Below are positions 29,522 to 38,445 of a DNA stretch of 64,000 nt, in pieces. The translations under genes were made by a program, and so were the position numbers. A model generated the notes under the pieces. It searched no databases, was not told the DNA's origin, and saw only the letters and a list, made by a program, of their open reading frames with translations. Location of the stretch: contig NZ_JAIVAH010000013.1 in the NCBI RefSeq assembly GCF_020171745.1, positions 372,001 through 436,000 on the forward strand, written 5' to 3'. How positions within the stretch are numbered: position 1 is the first letter of the stretch; each line of letters begins with the position of its first letter. The stretch comes from Prescottella equi (GTDB taxonomy: Bacteria > Actinomycetota > Actinomycetes > Mycobacteriales > Mycobacteriaceae).

Positions 29522-30957
29522 TGGCGAAGGCGACGAGGCTCACGACGCAGGACGCGTCGTTCTACTTCCTCGACGGGGGTACCGCGCCCATGCACATGGG
29601 CTCGGTTGCGGTGCTGGAAGTTCCGTCGGACGGCTTCGATTTCGAGGCGGTGCTGCGGCTCGTCGACGCGCGCCTGCACCTGGTTCCGCGGTATCGGCAG
29701 AAGGTGCGCGAGGTGGCGCACGGGCTCGCGCGGCCGGTGTGGGTCGACGACCAAGACTTCGACATCACCTACCACGTGCGGCGGTCGGCGCTGCCGTCCC
29801 CGGGCACCGACGAGCAGTTGCACGACCTGGTGGCACGGCTCCTGTCGCGACCGCTGGACACGACCCGGCCGCTGTGGGAGATGTACGTGGTCGAGGGGCT
29901 GACGGGGAATCGGTGCGCGGTGTTCGTGAAGTCGCACTCGGCCCTCGTGGACGGCGAGAAGGCTCTCGACATCGGCCAGGTGCTGCTCGACGACACGGCG
30001 GTTCCGGACGAGACGTCGGTGGACCTGTGGATGCCGGAGCCGGCGCCGAGTGAGCCCGCGCTCGTGGCGGGCGCGCTCGCGCAACTGGTCTCGCAGCCGC
30101 GCGAGGGCATCCAGACGCTTCGCATGACGCTCGGCGACATGTCCGGCGTGGTCGACGAGACGGTGAGCGCCCTCGGCAAACTCGCCGCACTGGCACGCAC
30201 GGCCGCGCAGCCGGCGCCCTCTAGTCCGCTCAACGCGCCGATCTCGCGCAACCGCCGGTTCGCGACAGCCACCACCGACCTCGAGCGGTATCGCAAGATC
30301 CGGGCCCGTTACGGGTGCTCGATCAACGACGTCGTGCTGACGGTGGTCGCCGGCGCGCTGCGGAACTGGCTCCTGTCCCGCGGCGAACCGGTGTCCGAGG
30401 CCACGACCCTGCGCGCCCTGGCGCCGATGTCGATCTGCGAAGCACATCCGGGAACGAACGGTGCGAGTGTCGTCGACGTGGGTGGCGACGACGGGCGCCC
30501 GCACGGGCGGACGTCGTCGTTCCTGGTGGATCTTCCGGTGGGAGAACCGAATCCGGTGATGCGGCTGTCCCACGTGGCGCACGCGACCGAGGCGTTCGGG
30601 CGACAGAGCCGGCAGGTGACCGCCCGGACGATGATCCGGCTGTCGGGGTTCGCGCCGGCGTCGCTGCACGCTCGCGGGGCCCGTGCCGCGAGCAGTCTGT
30701 CGCACCGGATGTTCAACGTCATGGTCACCAATGCGCCCGGACCCCAGATCCCGCTCTACCTGGCCGGCATGCGAATGGTCGCGATGTATCCGGTGTCGCC
30801 GCTGCTGGAGAATCAGGGCCTGAGCATTGCGTTGACGTCCTACGACGGCAACGTCTACTACGGTTTGAATGCGGATCGCGACGCGATGGCCGATGTGGAC
30901 GTCGTGGCCGCGTCGCTGCACGAGTCTCTCGAGGAGTTGTTGGATGCCAGTGGCTGA
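29518..30957 (+). CDS. tgs3: Wax ester synthase/diacylglycerol acyltransferase-like protein with altered active site
   Basis: 479 residues, full length for the WS/DGAT family, which makes triacylglycerol or wax esters from acyl-CoA. Family blocks: TTQDASFYFLD, PRYRQKVREV, RPVWVDDQDFDI, RPLWEMYVVEGL, and the C-terminal NVMVTNAPGPQIPLYLAG (NVxGP-like). The catalytic HHxxxDG motif reads H140-S141-ALVDG, so the second His, the presumed base, is Ser. It corresponds to the Rv3233c/Rv3234c (tgs3) locus. Activity should not be assumed. The gene symbol is by synteny. Confidence 0.85.
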   Translation: MMAKATRLTTQDASFYFLDGGTAPMHMGSVAVLEVPSDGFDFEAVLRLVDARLHLVPRYRQKVREVAHGLARPVWVDDQDFDITYHVRRSALPSPGTDEQLHDLVARLLSRPLDTTRPLWEMYVVEGLTGNRCAVFVKSHSALVDGEKALDIGQVLLDDTAVPDETSVDLWMPEPAPSEPALVAGALAQLVSQPREGIQTLRMTLGDMSGVVDETVSALGKLAALARTAAQPAPSSPLNAPISRNRRFATATTDLERYRKIRARYGCSINDVVLTVVAGALRNWLLSRGEPVSEATTLRALAPMSICEAHPGTNGASVVDVGGDDGRPHGRTSSFLVDLPVGEPNPVMRLSHVAHATEAFGRQSRQVTARTMIRLSGFAPASLHARGARAASSLSHRMFNVMVTNAPGPQIPLYLAGMRMVAMYPVSPLLENQGLSIALTSYDGNVYYGLNADRDAMADVDVVAASLHESLEELLDASG

Positions 30958-30978
30958 GTCGGTGACCGGAGGTCGAGC

Positions 30979-31500
30979 GTGAGGGTCTACGTTCCCGCGA
31001 CCATCGCGATGTTGGAGCAGTTGGTCGCCGAGCGCGAGCTGGTGCCGGTGAGCCGGACCGCCTTCGCGGTGACTCCCGCGCTGCGGGAGGCGTACCACTC
31101 CGGTGACGAGGACGAGCTGTCCGAGGTGGCGATGGCGGAGGCGGCGCGCGCGTCGCTGCGGCTCATCGCGGCCGCCGTCCCGGAGCCCGGCAGCGACGCC
31201 CCGGCGCCGCGGTTCCGGCGCGCGGTGATCGCGGCGGACGTCGAGGACGCGGACGCCAAGCACCGTCCCGATCTCGACGACGCCGTCGTCCGGCTCGATC
31301 AGGTGATCACGCTGAAGCAGGTGGCGTCGGTGCACGTCGACCTGGCCGAGGCGGAGCCGGACATCGAGAAGGCGGTCGCGATCATCGACGACGCCGATCT
31401 GGGTGACGCCGACGCCGAGTTCGTCCTCGGGGACGCCGAGGACCACGAGCTGGCGTGGTACGCGACGCAGGAGCTGCCGTTCCTGCTCGAACTGCTCTGA
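30979..31500 (+). CDS. DUF6912 family protein (Rv3231c homologue)
   Basis: 173 residues, function unknown. The N-terminus [16 protein letters not shown] and [12 protein letters not shown] are the conserved family marks; the C-terminus is acid-rich ([30 protein letters not shown]). No signal peptide, membrane segment or cofactor motif. GTG preceded by GGAGGTCGAGC. It lies between the WS/DGAT gene and the desaturase reductase in the same order as in mycobacteria. Confidence 0.75.
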   Translation: MRVYVPATIAMLEQLVAERELVPVSRTAFAVTPALREAYHSGDEDELSEVAMAEAARASLRLIAAAVPEPGSDAPAPRFRRAVIAADVEDADAKHRPDLDDAVVRLDQVITLKQVASVHVDLAEAEPDIEKAVAIIDDADLGDADAEFVLGDAEDHELAWYATQELPFLLELL

Positions 31501-31549
31501 TCCGGGTCGGACGTCCCGCGAGTATCGTTACCTTTGCTCATTACTCGGG

Positions 31550-31570
31550 CGTAAGTTACGCCACCGTAGG
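31550..31570 (+). promoter_or_regulatory. Operator-like motif upstream of the desaturase reductase
   Basis: A 21-bp motif containing the near-palindrome CGTAAGTTACG (31550-31560) followed by CACCGTAGG, ending 9 nt before a TACGCT -10 (31580-31585). The same motif, 20 of 21 positions, lies in reverse orientation at 34152-34172 before the second desaturase. Confidence 0.65.
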
Positions 31571-31618
31571 CGCATGCCCTACGCTGGCCGTACGCCCGAA
31601 AAGCGAGATGGAGGTCGG

Positions 31619-32734
31619 ATGGGACTGAAGAGCTGGATCGAGGGGCCTGCAACGGGAGTTGCCGGCTCGAACCGGTCCGTGGCGAGCCTGGTGCGCGGTG
31701 CCGTGACCAGGTTGACGACGCCGCTGCTCCCCGACGACTACCTCCACCTGGTGAACCCGCTGTGGTCGGCCCGCGAGCTGCGCGGTCGGATCGTCGAGGT
31801 TCGGCCGGAGACGTCAGACTCGGCGACGCTGGTGATCAAGCCGGGTTGGGGCTTCGACTTCGACTACCAGCCGGGCCAGTACGTCGGCATCGGTATCCAC
31901 GTCGACGGGCGCTGGCACTGGCGCTCGTACTCGCTCACGTCGGCGCCCAACGTCGACAACAAGCTGATCTCCATCACGGTCAAGGCGATGCCCGAGGGCT
32001 TCCTGTCGAGCCATCTCGTCACCGGTGTGCCGTCGGGTGCGATCGTGCGACTGGCCGCGCCCACCGGCAACTTCGCGCTGCCCGAGCCGCCGCCGGGCAA
32101 GATTCTGTTCCTCACAGCCGGCAGTGGCATCACCCCGATCATGTCGATGCTGCGGACGATGAGTCGTCGTGGGGCGTTGCCCGACGTCGTGCACGTCCAC
32201 TCGGCGCCCACCGAGGAAGCGGTGATGTTCGGCGACGAACTCGTCGAGCTGGAAAAGTCGCACCCCACGTTCCACTGCCACGTCCGGCACACTCGGGCGC
32301 AGGGCAAGTTCGAACTGGCGTCGCTGGACGAGGTCTGCCCCGACTGGCGTGAGCGTCAGGTGTGGGCGTGCGGTCCGCAGGGCATGCTCGACGAGATCGA
32401 GAAGACCTGGGAGCAGGAGGGCATCGGCCCGAACCTGCATCTCGAGCGCTTCGCGGTGTCCCGCGCGGATCTGTCGGGCGAGGGCGGCACGGTGACGTTC
32501 TCCCGTTCCGGCAAGCAGGTGCAGGTGGACGGCGCCACGACGCTGCTCGAGGCCGGCGAGAAGGCGGGCGTGCTGATGCCGTTCGGCTGCCGCATGGGCA
32601 TCTGTCAGACGTGTGTGGTGCCGCTGGAGTCCGGTCATGCGGTCGATCTGCGCAACGGCAAGGAACACGCCGAGGGCGAGCGCATCCAGACGTGCATCTC
32701 GGCCGCAGCCGGCGACTGCACGCTCGACGCCTGA
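31619..32734 (+). CDS. Ferredoxin--NAD(P)H oxidoreductase, electron donor to DesA3-type desaturase
   Basis: 371 residues. FAD-binding domain ([11 protein letters not shown]), NAD(P)-binding domain ([29 protein letters not shown]) and a C-terminal 2Fe-2S plant-type ferredoxin with Cys324-x4-Cys329-x2-Cys332-x26-Cys359. The M. tuberculosis counterpart Rv3230c passes NADPH electrons to DesA3. ATG preceded by GGAGG. Its promoter carries the operator shared with the second desaturase, suggesting co-regulation by fatty-acid status. Confidence 0.92.
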   Translation: MGLKSWIEGPATGVAGSNRSVASLVRGAVTRLTTPLLPDDYLHLVNPLWSARELRGRIVEVRPETSDSATLVIKPGWGFDFDYQPGQYVGIGIHVDGRWHWRSYSLTSAPNVDNKLISITVKAMPEGFLSSHLVTGVPSGAIVRLAAPTGNFALPEPPPGKILFLTAGSGITPIMSMLRTMSRRGALPDVVHVHSAPTEEAVMFGDELVELEKSHPTFHCHVRHTRAQGKFELASLDEVCPDWRERQVWACGPQGMLDEIEKTWEQEGIGPNLHLERFAVSRADLSGEGGTVTFSRSGKQVQVDGATTLLEAGEKAGVLMPFGCRMGICQTCVVPLESGHAVDLRNGKEHAEGERIQTCISAAAGDCTLDA

Positions 32735-32736
32735 TC

Positions 32737-32774
32737 ACACCTGTGATCTCGGTATCTGCGAGATCTGCAGGTGT
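32737..32774. terminator. Stem-loop between the reductase and first desaturase
   Basis: ACACCTG..ATCTCG (32737-32751) pairs with CGAGAT..CAGGTGT (32759-32774), small internal loop, 7-nt apical loop, no T-tract. It may be an attenuating terminator or an operator. Confidence 0.5.
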
Positions 32775-32855
32775 CCGAATTCCCGTATCGTTGACTCCTG
32801 TGCCTCGCGTCGAGTCTCGACGCCGGTGAACTGATCTATCCAACGGAGGACCTCG

Positions 32856-34115
32856 GTGGCCATTACGGACATCAAAGAGTTCGCCCACCTCACCGACGCC
32901 GATATCGACGCCCTCGGGCGCGAGTTGGACGCGATCCGTCGCGACGTCGAGGAGTCTCGGGGCCTACGCGATGCCCGCTACATCCGGCGCACGATCAAGC
33001 TGCAACGCTCCCTCGAGCTCGGAGCACGGGCGCTGCTCCTGGCCGGTCGGCGCAAGCCTGCCTGGGTCGCGGGCACCGCGATGCTCTCCCTCGCGAAGAT
33101 CATCGAGAACATGGAGCTCGGTCACAACGTCACCCACGGCCAGTGGGACTGGATGAACGATCCGGAGATCCACTCCACCACGTGGGAGTGGGACATGACG
33201 GGCCCGTCCGAGCACTGGAAACGCGCCCACAACTACACGCACCACACCTACACCAACATCGTCGGCATGGACGACGACGTGGGATTCGGCATCCTGCGGA
33301 TGACGCGTGACGAGAAGTGGCAGCCGATCAACCTGCTGCAGCCGATCGCGAACGTGATCCTGGCGGCCACGTTCGAGTGGGGCATCGCGCTGCACGACCT
33401 CTCGGCGCAGAAGAACCTCGAGGGCGTCGACCACAAGAAGTGGAACACCGCGCCCAACAAGCAGTTCGCCGTCAAGATCGTTCGCCAGGTCGGCAAGGAC
33501 TTCGTGCTGTTCCCGGCGCTGTCCGGCCCGGCGTGGAAGCACACGCTGGCCGCGAACGCGACGGCCAACCTGGTGCGCAACCTGTGGGCCTACGCCGTCA
33601 TCTTCTGCGGTCATTTCCCGGATGGGGCCGAGAAGTTCACGGTCGAGCAGTTCGAGAACGAGACCCGGGCGCAGTGGTACCTGCGACAGATGCTCGGCAG
33701 CGCGAACATCGACGCGGGGCCGGTGATGGCGTTCCTGACCGGCAACCTCAGCTACCAGATCGAGCACCACCTGTTCCCGGACCTGCCGTCGAACCGGTAC
33801 TCCGAGATCGCGGTGCGGGTGAAGGCGCTGTGCGTCAAGTACGACCTGCCGTACACCACCGGGCCGCTCAGCAGGCAGTACCTGCTGGCGCTGCGGACGA
33901 TCCACAAGCTGGCGCTGCCGGACCGGTTCCTCAAGCGGACCTCGGACGACGCCCCCGAGACGTCGTCGGAGCGCAAGTTCGCCTCGACCGGTTCGCGGAT
34001 CGCGGAGGCGCTGCGGGTCGACGCCGCGACGGGACAGCGTCGCGGCCTGCTGTCGGCGCTGCGCGCGCACGCCGAGGCGACGGTGAGTCGGCGTCGGGGA
34101 GTTCGCCGGGCATAG
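32856..34115 (+). CDS. desA3: Membrane acyl-CoA delta-9 desaturase, DesA3-like (copy 1)
   Basis: 419 residues. Histidine boxes of membrane diiron desaturases: HNVTHGQWDW (from H90), HNYTHHTYTN (from about H124) and QIEHHLFPDLPSNRY (H304, H305). Hydrophobic stretches flank the boxes. It introduces the delta-9 double bond into stearoyl-CoA to make oleate. GTG preceded by GGAGGACCTCG. It is transcribed with the reductase; a second, very similar gene follows. The gene symbol follows the mycobacterial name. Confidence 0.9.
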   Translation: MAITDIKEFAHLTDADIDALGRELDAIRRDVEESRGLRDARYIRRTIKLQRSLELGARALLLAGRRKPAWVAGTAMLSLAKIIENMELGHNVTHGQWDWMNDPEIHSTTWEWDMTGPSEHWKRAHNYTHHTYTNIVGMDDDVGFGILRMTRDEKWQPINLLQPIANVILAATFEWGIALHDLSAQKNLEGVDHKKWNTAPNKQFAVKIVRQVGKDFVLFPALSGPAWKHTLAANATANLVRNLWAYAVIFCGHFPDGAEKFTVEQFENETRAQWYLRQMLGSANIDAGPVMAFLTGNLSYQIEHHLFPDLPSNRYSEIAVRVKALCVKYDLPYTTGPLSRQYLLALRTIHKLALPDRFLKRTSDDAPETSSERKFASTGSRIAEALRVDAATGQRRGLLSALRAHAEATVSRRRGVRRA

Positions 34116-34120
34116 GCTAC

Positions 34121-34134
34121 TGTGACGTGTCACA
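34121..34134. promoter_or_regulatory. Perfect palindrome between the two desaturase genes
   Basis: TGTGACGTGTCACA, 14 bp, starting 5 bp after the first desaturase stop. The half-sites resemble a Crp TGTGA/TCACA pair but with 4 nt rather than 6 between them, so it may be an operator for another regulator or a short terminator stem. Confidence 0.4.
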
Positions 34135-34151
34135 CAGTCATCCGGAGTTAA

Positions 34152-34172
34152 CCTACGGTGCCGTAACTTACG
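34152..34172 (-). promoter_or_regulatory. Operator-like motif upstream of the second desaturase
   Basis: Reverse-orientation copy of the motif at 31550-31570 (core CGTAACTTACG on the plus strand at 34162-34172). It lies directly before a TACGGT -10 (34174-34179), which in turn is 6 nt from the GTG at 34186, so a bound protein would block the polymerase. Confidence 0.65.
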
Positions 34173-34185
34173 GTACGGTAGGCCC

Positions 34186-35424
34186 GTGGCGATTACCGAC
34201 ATCAAGGAGTACGCGCATCTGACGGATGCCGACGTCGAGGCGCTTGGACGCGAACTCGACGCCATCCGCCGTGACGTCGAGGACTCCCGCGGAGAGCGCG
34301 ACGCGCGCTACATCCGCAACACCATCCGTCTGCAGCGGTCGCTCGAGATCGGTGGACGCGCGATGCTGTTCGGCAGCCGGAAGCGGCCCCTGTGGCTGCT
34401 GGGCGCCGGCATGCTCGGCGTTGCGAAGATCATCGAGAACATGGAACTCGGGCACAACGTGATGCACGGGCAGTGGGACTGGATGAACGACCCCGAGGTC
34501 CATTCGTCCAGCTGGGAGTGGGACAACGTCGACCCGTCGGCGCACTGGAAGCAGACCCACAACTACCTGCACCACAAGTACACGAACATTCTGGGCATGG
34601 ACGACGACGTGGGCTACGGCCTGCTGCGCGTCACCCGCGACCAGAAGTGGCGGCCGTTCAACTACGGCAACCTCGGCTACAACGCGGTGCTGGCGCTGCT
34701 GTTCGAGTACGGCATCGCGATCCAGCTGCTCGAGCTGGGCCGGGTGGCCGCGGGCCGCGATGACCGCGAGTACACCAAGCGGAACGCCAAAGAGGTGGGC
34801 CGCAAGATCGCCAAGCAGACGCTCAAGGACTACGTCGTCTACCCGGCGCTCACCGGCAAGGCATGGAAGAGCACCCTCACGGCGAACATGACCGCCGGAG
34901 TGATCCGCAATCTGTGGACCAACGCGGTCATCTTCTGTGGTCACTTTCCCGACGGCGCCGAGAAGTTCACGAAGGCGGACGTCGACAACGAGACGCACGC
35001 CGAGTGGTACCTGCGGCAGATGCTGGGCAGCGCCAACATCTCCGGCGGCCCCGTCATGGACTTCATGACCGGCAACCTGAGCTACCAGATCGAGCACCAC
35101 ATCTACCCGGACCTGCCGTCCAACCGGTACTCCGAGATCGCGGTCAAGGTGCGGGCGCTGTGCGAGAAGTACGACCTGCCGTACACCACCGGTCCGCTGC
35201 CGGTGCAGTACGCCAAGGCGTGGCGCACCATCGCCAAGCTGTCGCTGCCGAACAAGTACCTCAAGGACACCTCGGACGACGCGCCCGAGACGGCGTCCGA
35301 GCGCAAGTTCGGTGGCAACGCGACCGCGACCTTCGACCCGGTCACCGGCAAGCGCCGTGGACTGGTCTCGGCGATCAAGGCGTCGAAGAAGCGCCGCGGG
35401 CTGCGCGCGCTGGTGTCGCGCTAG
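34186..35424 (+). CDS. Membrane acyl-CoA delta-9 desaturase, DesA3-like (copy 2)
   Basis: 412 residues, closely similar to the preceding gene along its whole length (same AITDIKE-start, HNVMHGQWDW, HNYLHHKYTN, QIEHHIYPDLPSNRY). The two differ mainly around residues 165-215 and at the Lys/Arg-rich C-terminus. All His ligands are present, so both copies should be active. Apparently leaderless, with its own operator-controlled promoter, while copy 1 depends on the reductase promoter. This gives one constitutive-like and one separately regulated enzyme, or different chain-length preference. Confidence 0.9.
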   Translation: MAITDIKEYAHLTDADVEALGRELDAIRRDVEDSRGERDARYIRNTIRLQRSLEIGGRAMLFGSRKRPLWLLGAGMLGVAKIIENMELGHNVMHGQWDWMNDPEVHSSSWEWDNVDPSAHWKQTHNYLHHKYTNILGMDDDVGYGLLRVTRDQKWRPFNYGNLGYNAVLALLFEYGIAIQLLELGRVAAGRDDREYTKRNAKEVGRKIAKQTLKDYVVYPALTGKAWKSTLTANMTAGVIRNLWTNAVIFCGHFPDGAEKFTKADVDNETHAEWYLRQMLGSANISGGPVMDFMTGNLSYQIEHHIYPDLPSNRYSEIAVKVRALCEKYDLPYTTGPLPVQYAKAWRTIAKLSLPNKYLKDTSDDAPETASERKFGGNATATFDPVTGKRRGLVSAIKASKKRRGLRALVSR

Positions 35425-35437
35425 ACAGTTCACCCGG

Positions 35438-35477
35438 ATCCCCGGGGGCTCACCGATTCGGTGCGGCCCCCGGGGAT
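35438..35477 (+). terminator. Stem-loop after the second desaturase
   Basis: ATCCCCGGGGGC (35438-35449) pairs with GCCCCCGGGGAT (35466-35477), 16-nt loop, followed by TCGTGCTT. Confidence 0.75.
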
Positions 35478-35570
35478 TCGTGCTTCCCGATTCGCTGTGC
35501 CCGGGCGGGCGGGCGGTGGGAAAGTGGAAGGCACATCTCGTTCGGTGTCCTCTGGTGAACGGAGCAAGCG

Positions 35571-35954
35571 ATGGACTCGTTCTGGGAGTACTTCTGGCTG
35601 GTCTTCGCGTGCTTCGCCTTCGCGGCGTACGTGATGGTTCTCTTCTCGATCCTCACCGACCTGTTCCGTGACCATCGGACGTCCGGGTGGGGCAAGGCGT
35701 TGTGGGTCCTCTTCCTGTTCGTCCTGCCGATCATCGGTGAGGCCGTCTACCTGATCGTCCGCGGTCGCGGCATGATCGAGCGGTCGGCCCGCGCCGACCG
35801 GCGGTACCGGGCGGCCGAGGACGCCTACATCCGGGGGGTTGCGGGTACGCCATCCGTGGACGACCTCGCGACGGCGAAGTCGCTGCTCGACTCGGGGACG
35901 ATCACCGACGACGAGTACCGCGTCCTCGAGGCGCGTGCGCGCGGCGTCGCCTGA
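35571..35954 (+). CDS. PLD-nuclease N-terminal domain/SHOCT-domain membrane protein
   Basis: 127 residues. Two membrane segments (about residues 5-27 and 41-65; WVLFLFVLPIIGEAVYLIVRGR is the PLDNc motif) followed by a soluble stretch and a C-terminal SHOCT domain (DDLATAKSLLDSGTITDDEYRVLEARA). SHOCT domains mediate oligomerisation of membrane proteins; no enzyme activity is expected. ATG; no clear operon partner. Confidence 0.75.
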   Translation: MDSFWEYFWLVFACFAFAAYVMVLFSILTDLFRDHRTSGWGKALWVLFLFVLPIIGEAVYLIVRGRGMIERSARADRRYRAAEDAYIRGVAGTPSVDDLATAKSLLDSGTITDDEYRVLEARARGVA

Positions 35955-36066
35955 TCCCGGCTCTCGATCTCGACGGGTTGTCCGGTGGGAGGGACGCGGT
36001 ATTGACGCCGCGGCGACCTCCACGAATCGTGGTGCCCGTCACAGTGGATCGAGAGAAGGGCGACTC

Positions 36067-37347
36067 ATGACCATCGCAGGCCTACCCACCGAGACGGTGA
36101 CCCCGGACCCTTTCGCCCCAGCCACCCTGGGGCCCGTCCGGCTGCGCAACCGCATCATCAAAGCCGCCACCTCGGAGGGACGGTCGCCGGAAGGCCTCGT
36201 CACCGACGATCTCATCGACTTCCATCTCGGTTTCGTCCGTGGCGGGGTGGGGATGACGACGGTGGCCTACTGCTGTGTCGCCCCGGAAGGCGCCAGCGCA
36301 CCGGGCCAGATCCTGATGAGCCGCAAGGCGCTCCCGGGTCTGCAGCGGCTGACCGAAGCCGTCCACGGAGCGGGTGGTGCCATCGCCGCCCAGCTCGGCC
36401 ACGCCGGCGTCGTCGCGTCGAAGAAGATCACCGGAGTCACGGCGATGTCGCCGAGTCGTGTGATCAATCCGTCATCGCTCGAGTACTGCCGGGAGATCAC
36501 AGCGTCGGAGATCCGTCGCGTGATCGACCAGTTCGGGGACGCTGCGTCGATCGCCGTGGAGGCGGGCTTCGACGCCGTCGAGCTGCACTTCGGACACCTG
36601 TATCTGCCGAGCTCGTTCCTGAGCCCGCTGCTCAACCGCCGCAAGGACGAGTACGGCGGCACCATCGACAACAGGTCGCGGCTCGTGCGGGAAATCGCGC
36701 AGCGGGTGCGCGAGGTCGTCGGTGATCGGATCGCGGTGACCGCGAAAATCAGTATGGACGACGGCATCCGGGGCAGCATCTGGCTGTCCGAGTCGCTGCG
36801 TACCGTCCAGCTTCTCGATCAGGACCGCAACCTCGATGCGATCGAACTGACGCAGGGCTCGTCCTTCTTCAAACAGATGTACCTGTTCCGCGGTGACGTC
36901 CCCGTGGACGAGTTCGCGGCGGTGATGAAGGAGCCCTTCAAGACCGGTGTCCGGCTCTTCGGGAAGCGCGCGCTCGGCACCTACCCGTACGAGGACCTGT
37001 ACATGCTCGAATCGGCTCGCCAGTTCGTCCCGGTCGCGTCGGAGACCCAACTGATCCTGTTGGGCGGCATCAACAACCACGACCACATCGCCACCGGCAT
37101 GCGCGAGGGCTTCGGATTCGTGGCGATGGGTCGGGCGCTGCTGCGCGAGCCGGATCTGGTGAGCCGGATCCAGGCCGACCGCACCGTCTCCGGACGCTGC
37201 AATCACAACAACAAGTGCATGTACACCGTCTACGGACGCACTCACTGCGTCCTCGACCCGGACAGCACTCACGGCGCGGCGGGGCCGGCCACGGCCACCT
37301 CGTTCACGGCCGACCGGTCGAGGGAACTGCCGATCACGCCCGCCTGA
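36067..37347 (+). CDS. NADH:flavin oxidoreductase/Old Yellow Enzyme-like
   Basis: 426 residues, an FMN TIM barrel. FMN-contact and substrate segments: LRNRIIKAATSEGRS, AQLGHAG, DAVELHFGHLYLPSSFLSPLLNRRKDEYGG, and the phosphate-binding GFVAMGRALLREP. The C-terminus has CNHNNKCMYTVYGRTHC, the place where related enzymes read CxHCNKC...C; the middle Cys is Asn here, so any metal or disulfide role is uncertain. Substrate likely an enone or enoate. ATG with GAGAAGGG upstream. Confidence 0.82.
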   Translation: MTIAGLPTETVTPDPFAPATLGPVRLRNRIIKAATSEGRSPEGLVTDDLIDFHLGFVRGGVGMTTVAYCCVAPEGASAPGQILMSRKALPGLQRLTEAVHGAGGAIAAQLGHAGVVASKKITGVTAMSPSRVINPSSLEYCREITASEIRRVIDQFGDAASIAVEAGFDAVELHFGHLYLPSSFLSPLLNRRKDEYGGTIDNRSRLVREIAQRVREVVGDRIAVTAKISMDDGIRGSIWLSESLRTVQLLDQDRNLDAIELTQGSSFFKQMYLFRGDVPVDEFAAVMKEPFKTGVRLFGKRALGTYPYEDLYMLESARQFVPVASETQLILLGGINNHDHIATGMREGFGFVAMGRALLREPDLVSRIQADRTVSGRCNHNNKCMYTVYGRTHCVLDPDSTHGAAGPATATSFTADRSRELPITPA

Positions 37348-37371
37348 CGCGACGCCCGGCACACGCTGGAA

Positions 37372-37398
37372 CGCCCGCCCCGGGAGCCGGGGCGGGCG
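37372..37398. terminator. Bidirectional stem-loop terminator
   Basis: CGCCCGCCCCGG (37372-37383) and CCGGGGCGGGCG (37387-37398), 12-bp stem with a GAG loop, between the convergent flavoenzyme and rsgA genes. Confidence 0.75.
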
Positions 37399-37452
37399 TA
37401 TCCCGGTCGGAAAACCGGTTCGACGGGGGTGCCGCAGGAATCAGCTACGGTC

Positions 37453-38445
37453 CTACGTCCACGACTCGTTGGACATCAGCGCGACCAGCAGTCGACGCAC
37501 CGCCTCGACGCGGGCGGCGGAGTCGCCTTCGAGCTTGTCCAGCGCACATTCCGGGTCCGCGGGCGGGCCCAGATGCGTGCAGCCCCGCGGGCAGTCCTCG
37601 GCGGCCGCGGCCAGGTCGGTGAACGCGTCGACGACGTTCTCGGGCGAGATGTGGGCCAGCCCGAACGAGCGGATGCCGGGGGTGTCGACCACCCAGCCGC
37701 CGCCGGGCAGCGGCAGCGCCACCGACTGTGTCGAGGTGTGCCGGCCCTTGCCGACGCCGGACACCACACCCGTGGCCCGATCCGCATCGGGCACCAGGCG
37801 GTTGACCATCGTCGACTTGCCGACGCCCGAGTGCCCGATCAGCGCGGTCAGCCGGCCCTCGAGGATCTCGGTCACCGGTTCGATCGGATCGTCCCGGCCG
37901 GCGACCACGACGGGGATGTCGAGGCCGGCGAACGTTGCGGCGAACTCGTCGGGCGTCGCGAGATCGCTCTTCGTGAGGCACAGAATCGGTTTCAGCCCAC
38001 CGACGTAGGCGGCGACGAGGGCACGCTCGACGAACCCGGTGCGCGGCGGCGGGTCGGCCAGCGCGACGACGATCAGCAGCTGCTCGGCGTTGGCGACGAC
38101 GATCCGCTCGAACGGGTCGGTGTCGTCGGCGGTGCGACGGAGCACGGTCGACCGGTCCGCGACCCGCACGATCCGAGCGAGGGTGTCGGGCTTGCCCGAC
38201 AGGTCGCCCACGACACTCACCTGGTCGCCCACCACGATCGGGGTGCGGCCGAGTTCACGGGCCCGCATCGTCACCACGGGACGATCCGGGTCGCCGCCCA
38301 GCACGACGCCCCAGCGACCCCGGTCCTTGGAGACGACCATCGCCTCGGCGGCGTCGGCGTGCTCGGGCCGGTTCTTGGTCCGCGGCCGCGTCCCCTTGCC
38401 CGGGCGAATCCGGACGTCGGACTCGTCGTACTGCCGGCGGCTCAG
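37453..38445 (-). CDS. rsgA: Ribosome small-subunit-dependent GTPase RsgA
   Basis: 330 residues if started at the CTG at 38445, the length of the M. tuberculosis homologue. OB-fold (about 35-90), circularly permuted GTPase with TKSD (G4) before GHSGVGKST (G1) and [10 protein letters not shown] (G3), and the zinc-binding [16 protein letters not shown] at the C-terminus. Conserved YDESDVR lies before the first ATG, so that ATG ([10 protein letters not shown]) is too late. No ATG/GTG/TTG exists between it and the aroA stop; the CTG overlaps that stop as CTGA. The next upstream option is a GTG at 38496 inside aroA (347 aa). Confidence 0.9.
   Translation of the reverse strand: MSRRQYDESDVRIRPGKGTRPRTKNRPEHADAAEAMVVSKDRGRWGVVLGGDPDRPVVTMRARELGRTPIVVGDQVSVVGDLSGKPDTLARIVRVADRSTVLRRTADDTDPFERIVVANAEQLLIVVALADPPPRTGFVERALVAAYVGGLKPILCLTKSDLATPDEFAATFAGLDIPVVVAGRDDPIEPVTEILEGRLTALIGHSGVGKSTMVNRLVPDADRATGVVSGVGKGRHTSTQSVALPLPGGGWVVDTPGIRSFGLAHISPENVVDAFTDLAAAAEDCPRGCTHLGPPADPECALDKLEGDSAARVEAVRRLLVALMSNESWT

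Noticed and set aside
34121-34134. TGTGACGTGTCACA as a Crp site
   Set aside because: Half-site spacing is 4 nt instead of 6, so it was kept only as an unspecified palindrome.
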